From positions 1 to 5,810 of the forward strand of contig WJMB01000228.1 in assembly GCA_014728185.1 (NCBI GenBank): 5,810 nucleotides of DNA, read 5' to 3'. Below are positions 1 to 5,762 of the stretch, one piece after another. Origin of the DNA: Candidatus Coatesiibacteriota bacterium. GTDB lineage: Bacteria; RBG-13-66-14. Each line of letters opens with the position of its first letter. Position 1 is the stretch's first letter. The notes under the pieces were generated by a model that made no database searches, was not told the origin of the DNA, and saw only the letters and a list, made by a program, of their open reading frames with translations. Position numbers and translations under genes: made by a program.

Positions 1-167
1 CAACGGGCTTCGATGACGATTAATCGATGCTAAGCAACCAATTATCATGCATATATAACGAGCATATATTGAGTAGACACCGAGAGGATAAGGCGGTAGT
101 CATATCTTTCTTCGACATTGCCTCGTATAAGCCGCATTTTTCGAGGTTGGTCGGTGTTTCGAGTTGT

Positions 168-237
168 AACAAGCTGGTCCGGGATCGTGTATGATGCCTA
201 TAATAATAGGGATCATATACCCTGTTCGGACTGGGTT
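168..237. repeat. Nested imperfect palindrome
   Basis: The inner stem pairs 187-201 with 206-220 (one G-G mismatch, one G-T wobble) around the 4-nt loop AATA. Outside it, GGTCCG (176-181) pairs with CGGACT (227-232, one wobble), and AAC (168-170) can pair with GTT (235-237). The unpaired stretches between the stems are asymmetric. The inner part shares ATGATGCCT and AGGGAT with the palindrome at 523-552, so this is probably a small repeat family rather than a single accident. The outline (AAC at the left, GTTAGAT at the right, two short stems with unpaired bases) faintly resembles an integron attC site, but the left box does not fit the consensus. The function is unknown. Confidence 0.45.
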
Positions 238-263
238 AGATATATAATCCGCTGATAATACAC

Positions 264-339
264 GTTATGCAGCAGATGCGCCTGTCACTTTTCAGCGATC
301 AAAAAAGTGGCGACTACAGGCGCGCACTCGGCATACAAC
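264..339. repeat. Large three-segment stem-loop
   Basis: Three paired segments stack on each other. GTTATGC (264-270) pairs with GCATACAAC (331-339) with two bases bulged. GCGCCTGT (278-285) pairs perfectly with ACAGGCGC (316-323). CACTTTT (286-292) pairs perfectly with AAAAGTG (303-309), closing a 10-nt loop. A symmetric 7/7 internal loop separates the first two segments and a 6-nt one-sided bulge (310-315) separates the last two. About 22 base pairs in 76 nt is unlikely by chance. It has no T-tract on either side, so it is not a simple terminator. It could be a structured RNA or a DNA cruciform. Confidence 0.5.
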
Positions 340-522
340 TAACCCTGCTTGTAGCTGGTTGAAAAACGACCATCCGGATTCCATTCGACTCATAACTGCT
401 TAATTTTCATGCAATAAGGCTGAGTAAGGTAGCATCGGGATCAATCTCGGACGCACCCGAACAGCGAATGCCAGCGCTGTAAAGCTTCACTTAACTGCCC
501 TGATTTGGTCCGAACACGTTCC

Positions 523-552
523 ATGATGCCTAATAATAAAAAGGGATTATCA
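523..552. repeat. Palindrome related to the one at 187-220, flanked by 9-bp direct repeats
   Basis: TGAT (524-527) pairs with ATCA (549-552) and CCT (529-531) with AGG (542-544), with an A-rich loop. It shares the start ATGATGCCT and the AGGGAT block with the palindrome at 187-220. The 12-mer AGGGATTATCAC (542-553) also occurs inverted at 908-919. ACACGTTCC lies on both sides (514-522 and 552-560), like a target-site duplication, though the right copy overlaps the stem by one base. This may be a degenerate copy of a short palindromic element. Confidence 0.35.
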
Positions 553-634
553 CACGTTCCTGAACAGGCATATATCGCTAATAGCTTGTTATCATTTACT
601 TTATAGCTGCGCGAGCTGTCACTGCCCGTGTGTT

Positions 635-671
635 GCCTGGTGGCGGAAAACCAGGCTTGCCCGAAGCGGGC
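635..671. repeat. Two back-to-back perfect hairpins
   Basis: GCCTGGT (635-641) pairs with ACCAGGC (650-656) around an 8-nt loop. Two bases later GCCCG (659-663) pairs with CGGGC (667-671) around AAG. Both stems are perfect and the second ends five bases before the tandem repeat at 676. No T-tract follows on either strand. The role is unknown. Confidence 0.45.
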
Positions 672-675
672 GCTT

Positions 676-719
676 CCAAGAGGATGCCAAGAGGATGCCA
701 AGAGGATGCTAAGAGAATG
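676..719. repeat. 11-bp tandem repeat, four units
   Basis: CCAAGAGGATG occurs three times without change (676-686, 687-697, 698-708). A fourth unit, CTAAGAGAATG (709-719), carries two changes. The period of 11 would shift a reading frame with every unit gained or lost, which argues against the region being coding. Identical units suggest recent slippage, so copy number may vary between strains. Confidence 0.9.
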
Positions 720-968
720 GATGTCCCGACTCCTGATTTGCATCCCGGGCTTACCAGTATTATGGAGGCTAGCTGTTTTCAATAGCTGGTTTAGCTGATA
801 CGCAAACCCTCTTTGGCCCGTCGAGCTGAAGGTCCTCATGTGGTAGTTGTGGGCACATCAGTTCTAAATGCCGCTGTTTCTAGGTTTCAACGTAGGTTCA
901 GTTTCAGGTGATAATCCCTAATATAAAATATCCTGCAAGCTACTATATGTGTATGCCAATACAACAAC

Positions 969-1029
969 GGTTGATTATCCTTTCTGCCAAACGGTGGAGC
1001 TGCTCACGACCGGAAGGATTATAATAACC
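969..1029 (-). terminator. Long imperfect stem-loop downstream of rtcB, possible terminator
   Basis: GGTT (969-972) pairs with AACC (1026-1029), ATTAT (974-978) with ATAAT (1021-1025), and CCTT (979-982) with AAGG (1014-1017). An inner hairpin uses CGGT (992-995) with ACCG at 1009-1012 and GAGC/GCTC around T1001-G1002. It starts about 28 bases past the rtcB stop, so it could end rtcB transcription or protect the mRNA 3' end. On the minus strand it is followed only by a loosely T-rich stretch, not a proper U-tract, so terminator function is uncertain. Confidence 0.3.
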
Positions 1030-1057
1030 GCCGGTATGCTTTCCGCCGTGCTTTACG

Positions 1058-2494
1058 TCAGCCCTTGATCACCGCCAGGGGCTCCAGGCGAACCACGGGC
1101 CGGGCCAGCCCGGCGCCCCGGCAGACCGCCACCACTTCGTCGATGTCCTTGTAGGCCTCGGGGTGCTCCTCGTAGAGCGTTCGGCGACCCTCCCAGCGCA
1201 CGCTGACGCCCCGCTCGGCCAGCTCGGCGCGCACATCGCGGCCGCGCAGGCGCTTCACCGCCGCCCGACGGCTGAGCACCCGCCCGGCACCGTGCCCCGT
1301 CGAACCGAAGCTCAGCTCCAGCACACCGGGCTCGCCGACCATCAGGTAACTGGCCGTGCCCATGTCTCCGGGCAGGATCACCGGCTGACCATGCTCGCGG
1401 AAGCGCGACGCCAGCTCCGGATGACCCGCCGGGAAAGCCCGGGTGGCCCCCTTGCGATGGACCAGCAGACGCCGTGTCACCCCTTCCAGCCGATGCTCCT
1501 CGAACTTGGCGATGTTGTGAGCCACGTCGTAGAGCAGCGGCGAGGCGCCGGCCGCGCGCCCGAAGAGCTCCGCCAGCACCCGGCGAACCTCCGCCGTGAT
1601 CACCTGGCGGTTGGCCCAGGCATAGTTGGCCGCAGCCGCCATCGCCCCCAGGTAGGCCCGTCCAGCCCCCGACTCCACCGGTGCGGACACCAGCTCACCG
1701 CTGGACGCCGACTCCGCCGAACCCCGTAGCCGCTTCAGATAGTCGTCGCAGACCTGATGCCCCAGGCCCCGGCTGCCGCAGTGGATCATCACCGCCACTC
1801 GCCCCGGCTCATCCACACCCCAGACCCCGGCGACCTCCTCGTCCAGCACCTCGGCCACCCGCTGGACCTCCAGAAAGTGATTGCCCGAGCCCAGTGTGCC
1901 CAACTGCCCGCGCCCGCGCTCCCGAGCCCGGTCCGAGACCGCCTCGGGATCCACTTCCTCCAACGCTCCCCCGGACTCGCAGGCCTCCAGATCCCCGGCG
2001 AAACCCAGGCCGTGCTCAACAGCCCAACGCGCCCCGCGGATCAGCACCTTGCGCAGCTCCCGCCCGCTCAAGGCCCGCCGCGCTCCAGCCCCCACACCGC
2101 AGGGCACCGCCGCGAAGAGGGCGTCAGCCAGCTCCTCGATCCTCGCCCGGACCTCATCCTCCCCCAGCGGCGTCACCAGCAGCCGCACCCCGCAGTTGAT
2201 GTCGTAACCCACGCCGCCCGGACTGACCACGCCATCCCCATCGGCCGCGAAAGCCGCCACCCCGCCGATCGGGAAGCCATACCCCCGGTGCACGTCGGGC
2301 ATCGCCAACACCTCGCCCACCCCGCCGGGCAGGGCCGCCGTCCGCGCCAACTGCTCCAGCGAGCCGTCGGCCCGCGCCGCCTCCAGGCCGACCTCCGTCA
2401 CGAACACCCGCGCCGTGCGGCGCATCCCCGGCAGGAATCCCCGCTCCAAACGAAAGCTGTAATCACCCAATCGACTGATCCCACCAACGCCCAT
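1058..2494 (-). CDS. rtcB: RtcB, RNA-splicing ligase (3'-phosphate/5'-hydroxyl)
   Basis: This cytoplasmic ligase joins RNA 2',3'-cyclic-phosphate or 3'-phosphate ends to 5'-OH ends, using GTP and Mn2+ through a GMP-histidine intermediate. It serves tRNA splicing and RNA repair. The protein is 478 aa, matching the long form of the family (Pyrococcus type, about 480 aa). Visible motifs: GYDINCG with metal ligands Asp98 and Cys101; GSGNHFLEV with Asn205, His206 and Glu209; IHCGSRG with His238; DVAHN with His326; HRKGATRAFP (346-355); GDMGTASY (376-383); GHGAGR, whose His401 is the expected guanylylation site; and the usual C-terminal AVIKG with Lys477. Nothing essential is missing. The ATG at 2494 is chosen because AAGGGAG lies 6 nt upstream and the protein then begins as family members do; a start at 2572 would lie upstream of the predicted promoter. 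No archease or rtcA gene is in the window. The gene diverges from a tRNA-Ser gene. Confidence 0.97.
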   Translation of the reverse strand: MGVGGISRLGDYSFRLERGFLPGMRRTARVFVTEVGLEAARADGSLEQLARTAALPGGVGEVLAMPDVHRGYGFPIGGVAAFAADGDGVVSPGGVGYDINCGVRLLVTPLGEDEVRARIEELADALFAAVPCGVGAGARRALSGRELRKVLIRGARWAVEHGLGFAGDLEACESGGALEEVDPEAVSDRARERGRGQLGTLGSGNHFLEVQRVAEVLDEEVAGVWGVDEPGRVAVMIHCGSRGLGHQVCDDYLKRLRGSAESASSGELVSAPVESGAGRAYLGAMAAAANYAWANRQVITAEVRRVLAELFGRAAGASPLLYDVAHNIAKFEEHRLEGVTRRLLVHRKGATRAFPAGHPELASRFREHGQPVILPGDMGTASYLMVGEPGVLELSFGSTGHGAGRVLSRRAAVKRLRGRDVRAELAERGVSVRWEGRRTLYEEHPEAYKDIDEVVAVCRGAGLARPVVRLEPLAVIKG

Positions 2495-2500
2495 CACAAT

Positions 2501-2507
2501 CTCCCTT
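2501..2507 (-). promoter_or_regulatory. Ribosome binding site of rtcB
   Basis: AAGGGAG on the minus strand, 6 nt before the ATG at 2494. It decides the start against the in-frame ATG at 2572, which would add 26 residues unlike other RtcB proteins. Confidence 0.8.
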
Positions 2508-2528
2508 TCTTCCACCAAGTACCCAATG

Positions 2529-2557
2529 AGCATAGACCACGCCGCCCGCCGCCGCAA
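2529..2557 (-). promoter_or_regulatory. rtcB promoter, sigma-70-like
   Basis: On the minus strand TTGCGG (2557-2552) and TATGCT (2534-2529) are separated by exactly 17 nt. This predicts a transcript start near 2522 and a leader of about 28 nt that includes the Shine-Dalgarno site. The same TATGCT box serves the operon starting at 3928. No sigma-54 box or RtcR-type enhancer site is evident, unlike the stress-induced rtcBA operon of E. coli. Confidence 0.55.
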
Positions 2558-2565
2558 GCTGTTCC

Positions 2566-2594
2566 TTGACACCTCCGCCCCCCTATCCTATACT
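2566..2594 (+). promoter_or_regulatory. Near-consensus sigma-70 promoter of the tRNA cluster
   Basis: A perfect -35 box TTGACA (2566-2571), a 17-nt spacer and a -10 box TATACT (2589-2594). Initiation is predicted near 2601, about 16 nt before the first base of tRNA-Ser(CGA). The spacing and strength are typical of stable RNA promoters. It lies 8 bp from the -35 box of the divergent rtcB promoter, so the two polymerase sites adjoin. Confidence 0.8.
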
Positions 2595-2616
2595 CGCCGC
2601 CGCCAAGAAGCTCAGC

Positions 2617-2791
<175 letters not shown>

Positions 2792-2824
2792 TTCACATTC
2801 GATAGAACAAACATTATTATGATA

Positions 2825-2907
2825 GGCACGGAGTGCCGTTCCAATTCGCGGCCGACCCTTAACGAGTCAGCAACGGTCACACCCGCGTACTCGCTCCCGC
2901 TGGGCGA
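2825..2907 (+). repeat. Hairpin-plus-core repeat, module 2
   Basis: The hairpin GGCAC-GGA-GTGCC (2825-2837) is followed by a core beginning GTTCCAATTCGCGGCC. The core contains GACCCTTAACG and CACACCCGCGTAC and ends CCCGCTGGGCG. The last part can form its own hairpin with the following bases (GCTGGG 2899-2904 with CCCAGC 2911-2916). From about 2917 to 3174 no repeat copy, gene or clear promoter is seen, only an 11-bp direct repeat GCCGAATCAAA at 3078 and 3091. Confidence 0.75.
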
Positions 2908-2916
2908 CCACCCAGC

Positions 2917-3174
2917 TCCGGTAAACATCCGACGGTCCGATCACCGCAACCGCATCAGCTCAACCGGTTTTGCAACTTTTTCGCAATCAGCCGCGTCCCG
3001 TCGCCATTCACACCGACCGGCGGCCAAAAGCACCAGACCCTCCACCCCATTGCATTCACCGGCCCATCGATCCATACGCCGAATCAAAAAGCCGAATCAA
3101 ACGCCCGGCAACAAGCGGCGCCAAGCAAGACCTCAATCAGCAACTCAACTGACAACAACACTTTGCAACACCGC
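2917..3174. other. Spacer before tRNA-Ser(GGA), nothing recognised
   Basis: No gene or clear promoter was found. Open frames that cross this part also run through the tRNA and the repeats, so they are not credible. A tandem GCCGAATCAAA (3078-3088 and 3091-3101) is the only local structure. The second tRNA may depend on the promoter at 2566-2594, or on a weak promoter that cannot be recognised by eye. Confidence 0.5.
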
Positions 3175-3268
3175 GGAGAGGTGTCCGAGCTGGCCTAAGG
3201 AGCACGACTGGAAATCGTGTAAGGGGCTTATACCTCCTTCGAGGGTTCGAATCCCTCCCTCTCCGCCA
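3175..3268 (+). tRNA. tRNA-Ser, anticodon GGA (reads UCC and UCU)
   Basis: The 94-nt gene includes an encoded CCA (3266-3268) and discriminator G3265. The acceptor stem GGAGAGG (3175-3181) pairs with CCTCTCC (3258-3264). The anticodon stem CACGA (3203-3207) pairs with TCGTG (3215-3219), and the loop carries GGA at 3210-3212. The variable arm is long (about 3221-3239), as in class II serine tRNAs. The T loop is TTCGAAT (3246-3252). It lies between the two copies of an 84-bp direct repeat and, like the first tRNA-Ser, is followed with no gap by a hairpin. Confidence 0.97.
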
Positions 3269-3355
3269 GCAACGCAAGCGCGTTGCATCGCATTTCGCGG
3301 CCGACCCTTAACGTGTCATCAACAGTCACACCCGCGTACACGCTCCCGCTGGGCG
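3269..3355 (+). repeat. Hairpin-plus-core repeat, module 3
   Basis: The hairpin GCAACGC-AAGC-GCGTTGC (3269-3286) begins at the base after the tRNA CCA. It shares no sequence with the hairpin after the first tRNA-Ser but occupies the same place. The core (from 3287) includes CATTTCGCGGCCGACCC and CACACCCGCGTACACG. Positions 3291-3355 repeat at 3369-3433 with three differences (3340, 3349, 3353), a tandem period of 78. Confidence 0.85.
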
Positions 3356-3434
3356 GCTGAGCCGCTTCCATTTCGCGGCCGACCCTTAACGTGTCATCAA
3401 CAGTCACACCCGCGTACGCGCTCCCGTTGGTCGC
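3353..3434 (+). repeat. Hairpin-plus-core repeat, module 4
   Basis: The hairpin GCGGC-TGA-GCCGC (3353-3365) keeps the TGA loop of module 1 with a different stem. The core (3366-3434) runs from TTCCATTTCGCGGCCGAC to CCCGTTGGTCGC. GCGGCCGAC (3374-3382) can pair with GTTGGTCGC (3426-3434) over nine positions including two G-U pairs, the place where module 1 has perfect Watson-Crick arms. Module 3's tail overlaps the first bases of this hairpin. Confidence 0.85.
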
Positions 3435-3486
3435 TTCACATTCGATAGAACTAACATTATTATGATAGGCACTGAGTGCCGTTCCA
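3403..3486 (+). repeat. 84-bp direct repeat, right copy
   Basis: Second copy of 2760-2843 with two substitutions. It starts inside the core of module 4 and ends just past the hairpin of module 5. With the left copy it brackets a 559-bp interval (2844-3402) that contains tRNA-Ser(GGA). Confidence 0.95.
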
Positions 3487-3519
3487 TTACGCGACCGACC
3501 GCTAACGTGTTATGCAGCA
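3468..3519 (+). repeat. Hairpin-plus-core repeat, module 5 (degenerate)
   Basis: The hairpin GGCAC-TGA-GTGCC (3468-3480) is followed by GTTCCATTACGCGACCGACC and then CTAACGTGTTATGCA. This resembles the left half of modules 3 and 4 (CTTAACGTGTCATCAACA). After about 3519 the resemblance fades and the right half with CCCGCGTACGCG is gone, so this copy looks truncated or decayed. Confidence 0.6.
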
Positions 3520-3655
3520 TCGCATAGGTATACGCGTTCCATTTAATCGCTGATCATCTGCTCTAATCGAGACCACCCCGCGGGTGACGACACGCCGGAC
3601 GGCCCGTCTCAATCGTCCCAATCCAGACAACCACCGCAATCATCGATCTCTACCC
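3520..3655. other. Spacer before tRNA-Ala, nothing recognised
   Basis: No gene, clear promoter or further repeat copy was found. Open frames that cross it run into the tRNA-Ala gene. Whether tRNA-Ala is transcribed from its own promoter or by readthrough from 2566-2594 cannot be decided; no terminator is evident between the tRNAs. Confidence 0.4.
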
Positions 3656-3731
3656 GGGGATGTAGCTCAGTTGGGAGAGCGCGGCCTTCGCAAGGCTGAG
3701 GTCGGCGGTTCAAGTCCGCTCATCTCCACCA
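3656..3731 (+). tRNA. tRNA-Ala, anticodon CGC (reads GCG)
   Basis: The 76-nt gene includes an encoded CCA (3729-3731) and discriminator A3728. The acceptor stem GGGGATG (3656-3662) pairs with CATCTCC (3721-3727). The third pair is G3658-T3725, the G3-U70 wobble that marks alanine tRNAs. The anticodon stem is 3682-3686 with 3694-3698; the loop TTCGCAA holds CGC at 3689-3691. The T loop is TTCAAGT (3709-3715). It is the last gene of the tRNA island and the only one not followed by the hairpin-plus-core repeat. Confidence 0.97.
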
Positions 3732-3755
3732 ACCTCCCGCACCACCGAGGACAAC

Positions 3756-3793
3756 ACCCGACGGGTGACTTTCCCCCGTCGGGTTACCTTTTT
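3756..3793 (+). terminator. Intrinsic terminator of the tRNA island
   Basis: ACCCGACGGG (3756-3765) is the exact complement of CCCGTCGGGT (3775-3784), giving a 10-bp GC-rich stem with a 9-nt loop. TACC and then TTTTT (3789-3793) follow. It lies 24 nt after the tRNA-Ala CCA and separates the tRNA island from the downstream operon. Confidence 0.85.
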
Positions 3794-3884
3794 ACCCTAC
3801 AACCAGCCTGACGCCGCCGCGACGAACCCGGCGATTCCCCCATCCGCCCCGTTCCCGCGAGACGAGAAGCTCCGGCACACTTTG

Positions 3885-3893
3885 TGCTATGCT
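3885..3893 (+). promoter_or_regulatory. Extended -10 promoter of the downstream operon
   Basis: TGC followed by TATGCT (3888-3893) fits an extended -10 element (TGn plus hexamer). No recognisable -35 box lies 17 nt upstream. Initiation near 3900 would give a leader of about 28 nt before the GTG at 3928. The hexamer equals that of the rtcB promoter. Confidence 0.45.
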
Positions 3894-3927
3894 TGGAACG
3901 TACACATTGTCAGCGAAAGGATGAATC

Positions 3928-4161
3928 GTGCCCCGGGTCGTGCTCCACCTGGCCGACGGCCGCCTGTTCTCCGCCCGGTTGCTCAAGGGCGCCGCCGATG
4001 ACGAATACCTGCTGCGCGTCGAGGGCGTTCTCGACGAGGCCGAGCTCCCCGGCTGCCTGCTCAAAAGCGCCGAGGGCCTGCCGCCGCGACCCTGCCGCCT
4101 CCTCGACGTTCGCTCCGAGGCCGGCATCACTATCCTGCGCGTCAACCTCGCCGGAGACTGA
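3928..4161 (+). CDS. Small protein of unknown function, 77 aa
   Basis: I do not recognise this protein. It starts at GTG, chosen because AAAGGA (3916-3921) sits 6 nt upstream; the ATG at 3921 is in another frame and leads to a proline- and arginine-rich translation typical of a shadow frame. The sequence is acidic with alternating hydrophobic stretches: VVLHL (4-8), EYLLRV (26-31), CRLLDV (56-61) and ITILRVNL (67-74). That pattern suggests a small beta-rich soluble domain. There is no signal peptide, no membrane segment and no metal-binding cluster; the only cysteines are 43 and 56. The stop lies 8 nt before the radical SAM gene, so the two are probably co-transcribed and perhaps translationally coupled. 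A role as partner or regulator of that enzyme is only inferred from position. Confidence 0.7.
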   Translation: MPRVVLHLADGRLFSARLLKGAADDEYLLRVEGVLDEAELPGCLLKSAEGLPPRPCRLLDVRSEAGITILRVNLAGD

Positions 4162-4169
4162 ACCAGACA

Positions 4170-5729
4170 ATGGCCAACCTCCTCCTCGTCTGTTTCGACA
4201 ACCAGGCCTACGGCCCCAACATCCGGGTGCTGGCGGCCGTGGTCAACCGAACCACCGCGCACCGGGCCTACCAACTGTTCTTCCACAAACCCTCACCCAC
4301 ATATCATCAACCCTTTGGCGAGACCCCGGCCGAGCTGAACGACTTCACCCGCCTGCTGGACGAGCTGGACATCGACGTCGTCGGCTTGACGCTGATGACC
4401 CACGAGTACGACCGCGCCGTCAAACTCGCCGATACCGCCCGCCGCGCCGGTCGCCACGTTTTGATGGGCGGCATCCATCCCACCGTGCGACCCCGTGAAT
4501 GCCTGCAGCACGCCGACGCCGTCTGCATCGCCGACGCCGAGGGCGTCATCGTCGATTACCTGGACGCCTTCGATTCCGACGGCGATCTTCGTCTGCCCAG
4601 CTTCGTCCTGCCCGGCGAGGACCCCGAGGCCGTGCGGGCCTCAGGGCGGATCTTCCTGCAGCAAGATCTGAATGCAGTGCCTTTCCCCGAATACGAGCTC
4701 GACCGCGTCTTCTACGGCGCCGGGGACGGCGTGCTGCAAATGAGCTGGAAGGACTACCGGCGGCTCAACTCCTGGGAGGGCGGCTACTACCGCCTGCTCT
4801 CCAGTCGCGGTTGCCTCTACCACTGCTCGTACTGCATGAACAACTTCTTCTGGCGCCACTACGGCGAGTGCTACCTGCGCCGGCGCAGCGTGGAGAACTG
4901 CATCGGCGAACTCGTGGCGGCCCGCAAGCTGATGCCCTTCATCCGCGGAATCAACATCCAGGACGACAGCTTCTTCATGGGCTCCGACGAATGGATCGAC
5001 GAGTTCGTCACCCGCTACAAGGCCGAGGTGGGTCTGCCCTTCGTCTGCCGTCTGATTCCGGCCTACACCACCGAGGACCGGCTGGCCAAGCTGGCCGACG
5101 CCGGACTGATCCATGTCGAGGTCGGCCTGCAGACCGGTTCGCGCCGTATGGCCCACGACGTCTACCAGCGCTTCCAGGAGAACGAGAACTTCCTCGAGGT
5201 CGACGAACTGCTCACCAAGTACGGCGTGACCAAAACCTACGACACCCTGGTCGACAACGCCTACGAGACCGTCGAGGACATCCTAGCCACCATCGATGTC
5301 ATCAGCGTGCTGCAACGCCCCTTCTACATCGGCGCCTACTCGCTGACCCCTTTCCCCGGCACCGACTACTACGAGCGGGCCAGGGCCGACGGCAAGTTGG
5401 AGCTGATGGCCGACGCCTACAACTCGCCCCTCTACGCCACCGACCCGCAGGGGTATTACACCCCGAAGACCCTGCGCTACCTGATCGAGTCCAGCCCCTA
5501 CCTGCCGCGACGGCTGCTGGTCTATTGCCGCGATCACTGGCGCGGCAACCTGGTCACCTGGCTGGCCCCGCGGTTGCTCAAATGGCGCAACCTGATCGCC
5601 AACGTCATCAACTGGGGGCGCAACAAGGCGCCCTGGTTCCTCCAGTTGGCCCTCAAACTCAACAGCGTTTGGAGCAAGCTGCGCTATCGGATGATCAGAA
5701 ACAAGCAAACAACCGTGGAAGCCAAGTAA
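4170..5729 (+). CDS. B12-binding-domain radical SAM protein
   Basis: A 519-aa protein with the two-domain plan of cobalamin-dependent (class B) radical SAM enzymes, which use a 4Fe-4S cluster and S-adenosylmethionine for methylations or ring chemistry. Residues 1-135 look like the B12-binding fold: LLLVCFD (4-10), VVGLTLMTH (70-78), VLMGGIHPTVRP (97-108) and a final DAVCIADAEG (116-125), where relatives usually have GEGE. The linker DLNAVPFPEYEL (166-177) is typical. The core has the cluster motif C215-LYH-C219-SY-C222 (CX3CX2C), then INIQDDSFF (261-269), HVEVGLQTGS (315-324) and TPFPGTDYY (393-401). The C-terminal 75 residues are rich in Trp, Arg, Lys and Leu and may form amphipathic helices that touch a membrane. 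The ATG lies 8 nt after the upstream stop; GGAGA (4153-4157) inside that gene is the only candidate ribosome site. The substrate cannot be inferred. Confidence 0.9.
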   Translation: MANLLLVCFDNQAYGPNIRVLAAVVNRTTAHRAYQLFFHKPSPTYHQPFGETPAELNDFTRLLDELDIDVVGLTLMTHEYDRAVKLADTARRAGRHVLMGGIHPTVRPRECLQHADAVCIADAEGVIVDYLDAFDSDGDLRLPSFVLPGEDPEAVRASGRIFLQQDLNAVPFPEYELDRVFYGAGDGVLQMSWKDYRRLNSWEGGYYRLLSSRGCLYHCSYCMNNFFWRHYGECYLRRRSVENCIGELVAARKLMPFIRGINIQDDSFFMGSDEWIDEFVTRYKAEVGLPFVCRLIPAYTTEDRLAKLADAGLIHVEVGLQTGSRRMAHDVYQRFQENENFLEVDELLTKYGVTKTYDTLVDNAYETVEDILATIDVISVLQRPFYIGAYSLTPFPGTDYYERARADGKLELMADAYNSPLYATDPQGYYTPKTLRYLIESSPYLPRRLLVYCRDHWRGNLVTWLAPRLLKWRNLIANVINWGRNKAPWFLQLALKLNSVWSKLRYRMIRNKQTTVEAK

Positions 5730-5736
5730 TTCCCTG

Positions 5737-5762
5737 CCGACTCCCTGCGGCGGAGAGGTCGG
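5737..5762 (+). repeat. Short imperfect inverted repeat after the radical SAM gene
   Basis: CCGAC (5737-5741) pairs with GTCGG (5758-5762) and TCC can pair with GGA inside it. It starts 8 nt after the stop codon. There is no T-tract, so it may be an mRNA 3' end structure rather than a true terminator. Nothing further is recognised to the window end; an ATG at 5795 could open another gene but only five codons are visible. Confidence 0.35.

Larger units (their letters stand above)
1..1057. other. AT-rich gene-poor stretch with many palindromes
   Basis: No coding region can be supported here. The longest open frame (441-839, minus strand) has no good ribosome site, no recognisable domain, and runs through palindromes and tandem repeats that look non-coding. 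Base composition drops clearly compared with the GC-rich DNA from about 1058 onward, and the change falls at the rtcB stop codon. What the stretch does hold is structure: palindromes at 168-237, 264-339, 523-552, 635-671 and 969-1029, and an 11-bp tandem repeat at 676-719. It could be decayed acquired DNA, a non-coding RNA region, or an ordinary long intergenic spacer. The sequence alone does not decide. Confidence 0.6.

Noticed and set aside
264..274. 11-mer GTTATGCAGCA shared with 3509-3519
   Set aside because: A few shared 11-mers are expected by chance in 5.8 kb, and the flanks do not align, so it does not tie the AT-rich stretch to the tRNA repeats.
441..839. 132-aa open frame on the minus strand
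   Set aside because: No recognisable domain or ribosome site, and it crosses the 11-bp tandem repeat and several hairpins. It looks like a chance open frame.
1681..2199. Long proline- and arginine-rich plus-strand frames opposite rtcB
   Set aside because: They are shadow frames of a GC-rich gene on the other strand.
2495..2572. N-terminal extension of RtcB starting at the ATG at 2572
   Set aside because: It would start upstream of the predicted promoter, and a good Shine-Dalgarno site points to 2494.
3291..3433. Possible CRISPR array
   Set aside because: Only two tandem copies of about 65 nt with period 78. The interval between them is a hairpin, not a unique spacer, and there are no cas genes.
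2819..3448. 209-aa open frame on the plus strand
   Set aside because: It runs straight through tRNA-Ser(GGA) and the repeat modules; its internal peptide repeats only mirror the DNA repeats.
3584..3811. 75-aa open frame on the plus strand
   Set aside because: It overlaps tRNA-Ala and the terminator; not a gene.
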